A stretch of 64,000 nucleotides of DNA, taken from NCBI RefSeq assembly GCF_932526225.1, contig NC_064037.1, positions 4,183,203 to 4,247,202 on the forward strand. Reading direction: 5' to 3'. Shown here in pieces: positions 61,901-64,000 of the stretch. The translations under genes were made by a program, and so were the position numbers. The DNA is from Nematostella vectensis. Its lineage: Eukaryota > Cnidaria > Anthozoa > Actiniaria > Edwardsiidae. The notes beneath the pieces are model-generated. The model made no database searches. It was given only the letters and a program-made list of their open reading frames with translations, and was not told the DNA's origin. The stretch's first letter is position 1. Every line of letters begins with the position of its first letter.

Positions 61901-62182
61901 AACCCTAACTATAATTCTATATTAATATCTTTAATAATTCAGGTGATTTATACTAGTCCCACACTCTTGACAAGTTTTTACATGGCATTGTTACTCCTAG
62001 TTGTTTTACCTCGTTCTCTAATAAGCTCCAGTTGTAGACTGTGACATACATCAATTAACGTATGGTAAGCCTCTTTCATTATTCATTTCGCTGATGTCTC
62101 GTATTCTCTGACAGGTCGTGGTAGTGCGAGAGGGCGCGGGGGTCTTCGCCGCGGGGGCACTGGGCCGGGACCATCACAGTGA
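33326..62182 (+). CDS. TPR: Nucleoprotein TPR (nuclear basket of the pore), 54 coding exons, 2434 aa
   Basis: TPR (Mlp1/2 in yeast, Megator in fly) is the long coiled-coil scaffold of the nuclear-pore basket; it acts in mRNA export, chromatin organisation and spindle-checkpoint support. All 54 exons join in phase at GT-AG introns and total 2435 codons with the TGA at 62180-62182; human TPR is about 2360 aa. Two in-frame ATGs exist (33326 and 33338); the second has the better context (GCCACCATGG). About residues 40-1680 are coiled coil. The rest is a Thr/Ser/Pro-rich linker, an NLS-like region, long acidic runs, the conserved block [18 protein letters not shown], and an RG-rich C-terminus ([15 protein letters not shown]). 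Exon coordinates are in the next five entries. Intron lengths vary from about 90 bp to about 1.2 kb, and many hold minisatellites. Confidence 0.96.
36508..36801. mobile_element. 294-bp MITE with ~70-bp inverted repeats in TPR intron 8
   Basis: The left arm starts CTGTCAAATCTGTTGTAT (36508) and the right arm ends in the complement ATACAACAGATTCGACAG (36801). Imperfect complementarity continues for about 70 bp on each side. TA flanks both ends (36506-36507, 36802-36803), as for Tc1/mariner-type insertions. It has no coding capacity. Confidence 0.75.
38225..41136 (+). other. TPR: TPR exons 13-20 (residues ~366-699), pore-anchoring conserved segment
   Basis: Exons: 38225-38391, 38479-38571, 38996-39100, 39256-39363, 39477-39700, 39994-40078, 40251-40316, 40985-41136. 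This is the stretch most like vertebrate [43 protein letters not shown] and [19 protein letters not shown]. In vertebrates this part of the rod binds the pore through NUP153. Exon 20 encodes a Pro/Ser-containing linker ([11 protein letters not shown]). Confidence 0.93.
38718..38985 (+). repeat. 27-bp minisatellite (~10 copies) ending at the TPR exon 15 acceptor
   Basis: The unit contains TCTGTGAATGCTGATTGGCC followed by CCTG. The last, diverged copy (GTGTGTTAATGCT) passes straight into TCTCATGTTTCCAG, the exon 15 acceptor. Open frames on both strands follow from the 27-bp (9-codon) period. Confidence 0.93.
44551..44690 (+). repeat. 29-bp repeat (~4 copies) starting at the TPR exon 25 donor
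   Basis: The authentic donor CCAAG|GTACTTGTACTA is followed by copies with GTACTTGGACTAGGGGCCAT, spaced 29 bp apart at 44571, 44600, 44629 and 44658. Each copy keeps a donor-like G|GTACTTG. Confidence 0.85.
45250..45565 (+). repeat. ~31-bp tandem repeat (~9 copies) in TPR intron 27
   Basis: The unit contains GAATGGTAATTTCACCAATA followed by CGAAGGGAGG, with indels between copies. The array ends about 60 bp before exon 28, so it is near but not on the acceptor. Confidence 0.85.
46885..47110 (+). repeat. Degenerate GGGACA-type tandem repeat in TPR intron 30
   Basis: Diverged copies of a ~24-bp unit with TATGGGACAC- or TTTCATGGGACA-like cores begin about 20 bp after the exon 30 donor. Confidence 0.6.
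50241..50808. repeat. GCGTAATT-rich interspersed element in TPR intron 36
   Basis: GCGTAATT or CGCGTAAT occurs many times. The left end GGAATTACGCG and right end CGCGTAATTCC are inverted, so this may be a MITE of about 560 bp. No target duplication was established. Confidence 0.5.
50801..51278. mobile_element. pogo/Tigger-like MITE, left end truncated, in TPR intron 36
   Basis: The right end reads, as its complement, CAGTGGAACCTGGATTTTAC followed by GATATCCTCG, with TA just outside (51279-51280). The left side (from about 50801) has CCTTGATTTTGCGATATGCC, matching the same terminus minus its first ~8 bases. It abuts the GCGTAATT element, which may have truncated it. CAGTGGAACCT termini are typical of pogo/Tigger-type elements. 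Confidence 0.65.
51421..54746 (+). other. TPR: TPR exons 37-42 (residues ~1572-1902, end of rod and linker)
   Basis: Exons: 51421-51496, 51625-51868, 52023-52183, 52521-52893, 53710-53790, 54689-54746. The rod ends with [20 protein letters not shown], like vertebrate TPR. A Gln-rich stretch (exon 39) and a Thr/Pro/Val-rich linker with [20 protein letters not shown] (exon 40) follow. Exons 41-42 contain [14 protein letters not shown] and [11 protein letters not shown], matching the vertebrate nuclear-localisation region. Confidence 0.92.
52881..53665 (+). repeat. 69-bp minisatellite (~11 copies) starting at the TPR exon 40 donor
   Basis: The unit starts GTGGACAAGACAG|GTATGC, i.e. the last 13 nt of exon 40 plus its donor. 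From copy 2 on, most units also contain ATGTAAGTATG, a second donor-like site. The last two or three copies are diverged. In the TPR frame the first unit meets a stop after about 15 codons. Confidence 0.95.
55125..55758 (+). repeat. 24-bp minisatellite (~26 copies) forming the TPR exon 43 acceptor tract
   Basis: The unit is CCCCAATTATGTGATTTCTT plus GTCG or GTTG. The final copy ends TTTCTTGTCGCCAG, the authentic exon 43 acceptor, so every copy repeats its pyrimidine tract without the AG. C/T variants are clustered (TGACTTC in seven consecutive central copies), a sign of local homogenisation. Confidence 0.95.
56720..56950 (+). repeat. ~58-bp repeat (4 copies) bounded by AG|GTAAA at TPR exon 45 donor
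   Basis: Starting at the exon 45 donor GAG|GTAAAG, units run GTAAAGCTCTCTATCCACTA ... GGTTGAAGATTTTTAG. Unit junctions read TTTTTAG|GTAAAG, an acceptor directly joined to a donor; one junction is decayed (TTTTAAG|TAAAG). Confidence 0.88.
57887..58045 (+). repeat. Three-copy duplication of TPR exon 47 end plus donor
   Basis: The exon 47 end (ACGCACCGACGGTTTTGCTG AAGCTATAAG) and donor GGTATGGTC are copied at about 57943-57985 (nearly exact; donor AAGGTACGG) and again at about 57995-58045 (diverged). The second copy could still encode TDGFAEAI and could serve as a donor. Confidence 0.9.
58880..59541 (+). repeat. 51-bp minisatellite (13 copies) carrying the TPR exon 50 acceptor
   Basis: The unit contains TTTTCTGTTGTGCATAAAAG|GG, a pyrimidine tract plus AG that gives the right phase for exon 50. 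Because 51 is a multiple of 3 and the unit has no stop, every copy offers the same acceptor in the same frame, encoding [17 protein letters not shown] per unit. One copy (near 59048) reads TTGTGCAG, a stronger site. Y-type copies lie upstream, S-type copies downstream. Confidence 0.95.
60020..60545 (+). repeat. AACGTTACC/AACGTAACC tandem array in TPR intron 50
   Basis: Alternating short units (TAACGTTACCTCAATGCA and TAACGTAACCTCT) form higher-order patterns over about 520 bp and stop about 20 bp before the exon 51 acceptor. AACGTT and AACGTTACCT parts are self-complementary or nearly so. Confidence 0.92.
61320..61690 (+). repeat. GTTGTTTCTGTTGT-type low-complexity array in TPR intron 52
   Basis: Short GTT/GCT triplet-like units begin immediately after the exon 52 donor. 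Frames rich in Leu, Cys or Phe over this block are artefacts. Confidence 0.9.
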
Positions 62183-62267
62183 GATGTAATCAGCTAGTCC
62201 ATTATTCTGAATCGAGAAGATTTCACTTTTATTTTGTTTTTATGTTTTTCCGATCAACGCCTCTTCA

Positions 62268-62273
62268 AATAAA
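62268..62273 (+). promoter_or_regulatory. TPR: TPR polyadenylation signal AATAAA
   Basis: AATAAA about 86 nt after the TPR stop codon, followed by a T/GT-rich stretch (TTCTTGTGTTTTTATTTC), the usual downstream element. Confidence 0.75.
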
Positions 62274-62513
62274 GAAAAGTTCTTGTGTTTTTATTTCTCG
62301 TCTCATTTCTATGTGTATGATTGGGTCAGTACGCAGCTCTTACAAGCTGCAATTTGATTGGGCGAATGAACAATATCCGCACCTCGACACAAAGAATAAG
62401 AAGAATAGAAACTAAAGAACTCCTTTGTAGAACAAAGATAATAGGAGACAAAGCAGCTGCGTACTTACTCGGATGATTTTCTTATTGCGGAAATGACGTC
62501 AGACTGGATACAC

Positions 62514-62713
62514 TTATTTACATAAGTAAATCAATGCTCGACTGGTTATGCTAATTTGAAGCTTTTCGTCTACTTCTCGAACGACACTTGTTTGCTGTAA
62601 GACAAGAGTCCACTCGATCGAATTGCTTTCCGTAGGCACGCCAACTTTGACGACAAGAAACTCACCACACGTAAAACAGAGGTATGGCACGTCTGGGCGG
62701 AAAGGAAAAGCAC
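62514..62713 (-). CDS. Possible minus-strand terminal exon, unrecognised
   Basis: A minus-strand acceptor (TATTTCAGCCCAG) at 62714-62715 opens a frame of about 65 codons ending at 62514 (PDVPYLCFTCGEFLVVKVGV, then SIEWTLVLQQTS). The pattern faintly recalls an SH3-like fold, but this is weak and the frame may be chance. Confidence 0.2.
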
Positions 62714-62819
62714 CTGGGCTGAAATAATATCTTAATAAGTTTAGCGTCGGTATATATTGATGAAATATGGAATACTCACGTTTGCATTTACAGGATTTGT
62801 TACCACTAAAGACATGCAT

Positions 62820-63535
62820 AGAACACTAAAGAAATATTTTCGTAGATATTGGGTTTTGATTGACTTTAGCCTTTTTATCCTCTAAAATTGTCCTTGCTCA
62901 AGTCCGAACTAAGAACGAACGAATGTTTTTTAATACAATTCCCTTAGAACTAAGTACGCAAAATTTCTACACCAAAAAATGGGGACATAGATTGAAGAAT
63001 AACGCGCTGAAACTTTTTTTTCCACCAGTCTATCTTTTAATAGTCAACTACTTTTAAATGTCATATATTTTCTGGAAAAGAGTTTGTAAAGAGATTTTTA
63101 AAAACATTTAAATTCGTTACGCTTGAAATCACATCAAGTTTGAAGCCCAACAAGACACGTTGCAAACAAATAATCCAAACACAAGACCGTAGCAGGACGA
63201 GGCACGTGCCTCACCCACCCCAATCCCTATCGGCGAGCTACTGAGGGTAGAAAATATAGGAGAGAAAAGTATAGGAAAAAACCAATTCGAAATTATCTTT
63301 CCCTCTTTAGAGAACTTCTCGAGCTTTTGTCATCTTTTGCACATTTATTGCACATTATTTCAAATTAGATATCGCGTACCTTAGTCCTTTATATTTCGTA
63401 CAACAGTGATAGAAGGGGCACGGGAAGAGCCCTTGCGTTACTGGCGATAATAGGTCACGATCTAATACCTCCTCCCCTTGTCATAGACATGATTAAAATT
63501 TAACCGAATTTTGTTGTTTTGGCTTCAGTGGAAAA
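62820..63535. other. Intergenic DNA
   Basis: Nothing supported. The end, from about 63500, has the pyrimidine tract and AG (63527-63528) that introduce the next coding exon. Confidence 0.5.
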
Positions 63536-64000
63536 ATGGCGATGAACGCTCTAGAGGCTGGTACGGTCACAGCATGTGTGCTAGCCCTAGTCCTTCTCCT
63601 GCTTTTTACCACTTACACGTGGTTGAAGTGGCGACGACGGGAGCTAAAGCTCATGCGTTATCCACAAGAAACTGCTTGTCCGACACAAAATCCTTCATTC
63701 CAGGCAGAAACTCAGGATATCGACGATAAGCTGGCTCATGAAAACTTACAAGCTATGGGGCATATGACAGGGTCTAGATCTCTTCTTAACAAAAACGCTG
63801 AGGAGGAATTTTACCCCAAGCATGTACAAACGACTCCACAGCTATCCCATACGCAGATTTATCACCCAAAGGAGTCCTCAAGATCATCTAAGATGGACTT
63901 GTTCAACTCGGGCAGGCACTTTTCAAGGAGTGGAGAAATAGCAAGCAAAGAAGAGGCGTATTACCACAACAAAAACATGGCAGGAATGGATAATGATGTC
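63536..64000 (+). CDS. Single-span membrane protein, 5' part, open at window end
   Basis: ATG at 63536 (a second in-frame ATG lies two codons on) follows a strong acceptor (TTTTGGCTTCAG) by 7 nt, so a 5' UTR intron is likely. The frame is open for 155 codons to the window edge. It encodes a short N-terminus, one span (about residues 10-28, GTVTACVLALVLLLLFTTYT), the basic stop-transfer WLKWRRRELK, and a polar tail with Tyr motifs (EEEFYPKH, QIYHPKES, EEAYYHN). This predicts N-out, C-in with a cytoplasmic tail that could be phosphorylated; I recognise no family. Overall design resembles the frame at 12122. Confidence 0.55.
   Translation, partial: MAMNALEAGTVTACVLALVLLLLFTTYTWLKWRRRELKLMRYPQETACPTQNPSFQAETQDIDDKLAHENLQAMGHMTGSRSLLNKNAEEEFYPKHVQTTPQLSHTQIYHPKESSRSSKMDLFNSGRHFSRSGEIASKEEAYYHNKNMAGMDNDV

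Larger units (their letters stand above)
55759..62182 (+). other. TPR: TPR exons 43-54 (residues ~1903-2434, acidic and RG-rich tail)
   Basis: Exons: 55759-55891, 56183-56476, 56584-56720, 57302-57475, 57816-57922, 58081-58172, 58433-58528, 59520-59808, 60565-60659, 61248-61316, 61788-61832, 62115-62182. Features: [15 protein letters not shown]; a Glu/Asp run of about 100 residues (exon 44); [19 protein letters not shown] (exon 47); [20 protein letters not shown] (exon 48); and the RG-rich end. Exon 50 could start at any of 13 in-phase acceptor copies upstream. The exon 50 donor (ACG|GTCAGT) and exon 52 are the least certain. Confidence 0.85.

Overview
This is a window of a eukaryotic, metazoan nuclear genome. 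Genes are split by many short phase-matched introns, and the spaces hold MITEs, a LINE remnant, minisatellites and homopolymers. The gene set (a SERINC, a family-C GPCR of metabotropic-glutamate type, and the nuclear-pore protein TPR with vertebrate-like motifs) plus the repeat style suggest an anthozoan cnidarian such as a sea anemone. That assignment is inference from gene content, not proof. Exon models below were built by hand from splice signals, reading phase and remembered family motifs.

Layout. 1-2136: upstream DNA with a 405-bp MITE. 2137-7946 (+): complete 6-exon SERINC gene, 456 aa, with about 54 tandem copies of its exon-5 splice donor inside intron 5. 7947-11783: 3' flank, a 335-bp MITE, degenerate tandem repeats, a LINE reverse-transcriptase remnant and CRE-rich repeats. 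11784-12122 (-): small single-membrane-span reading frame. 12123-16642: no convincing gene; hairpins and homopolymers. 16643-23152: a 6.5-kb DNA transposon with terminal inverted repeats, subterminal repeat arrays, a frameshifted SAP-domain transposase-like gene and a convergent second gene. 23173-28371 (-): metabotropic-glutamate-receptor-like gene (931 aa main model) with a possible alternative tail exon beside the transposon. 28394-33325: gene-poor, with a candidate element near 32.3-33.1 kb. 33326-62182 (+): TPR, 54 coding exons, 2434 codons plus stop handled in frame throughout. 62183-63535: flank with a weak minus-strand exon candidate. 63536-64000 (+): 5' part of another single-span membrane protein, running off the window.

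The main unexpected pattern is that most minisatellites in the window sit exactly on exon-intron junctions. In SERINC (intron 5), TPR (introns 25, 40, 45, 47) and the receptor gene (intron 2) the repeat unit contains a copy of the authentic 5' splice site. In TPR introns 14, 42 and 49 and in receptor intron 2 the array runs into the authentic 3' splice site. SERINC, TPR and the receptor are functionally unrelated, so this looks like a mutational process acting on splice junctions in this genome, with possible effects on splice-site choice and protein tails.
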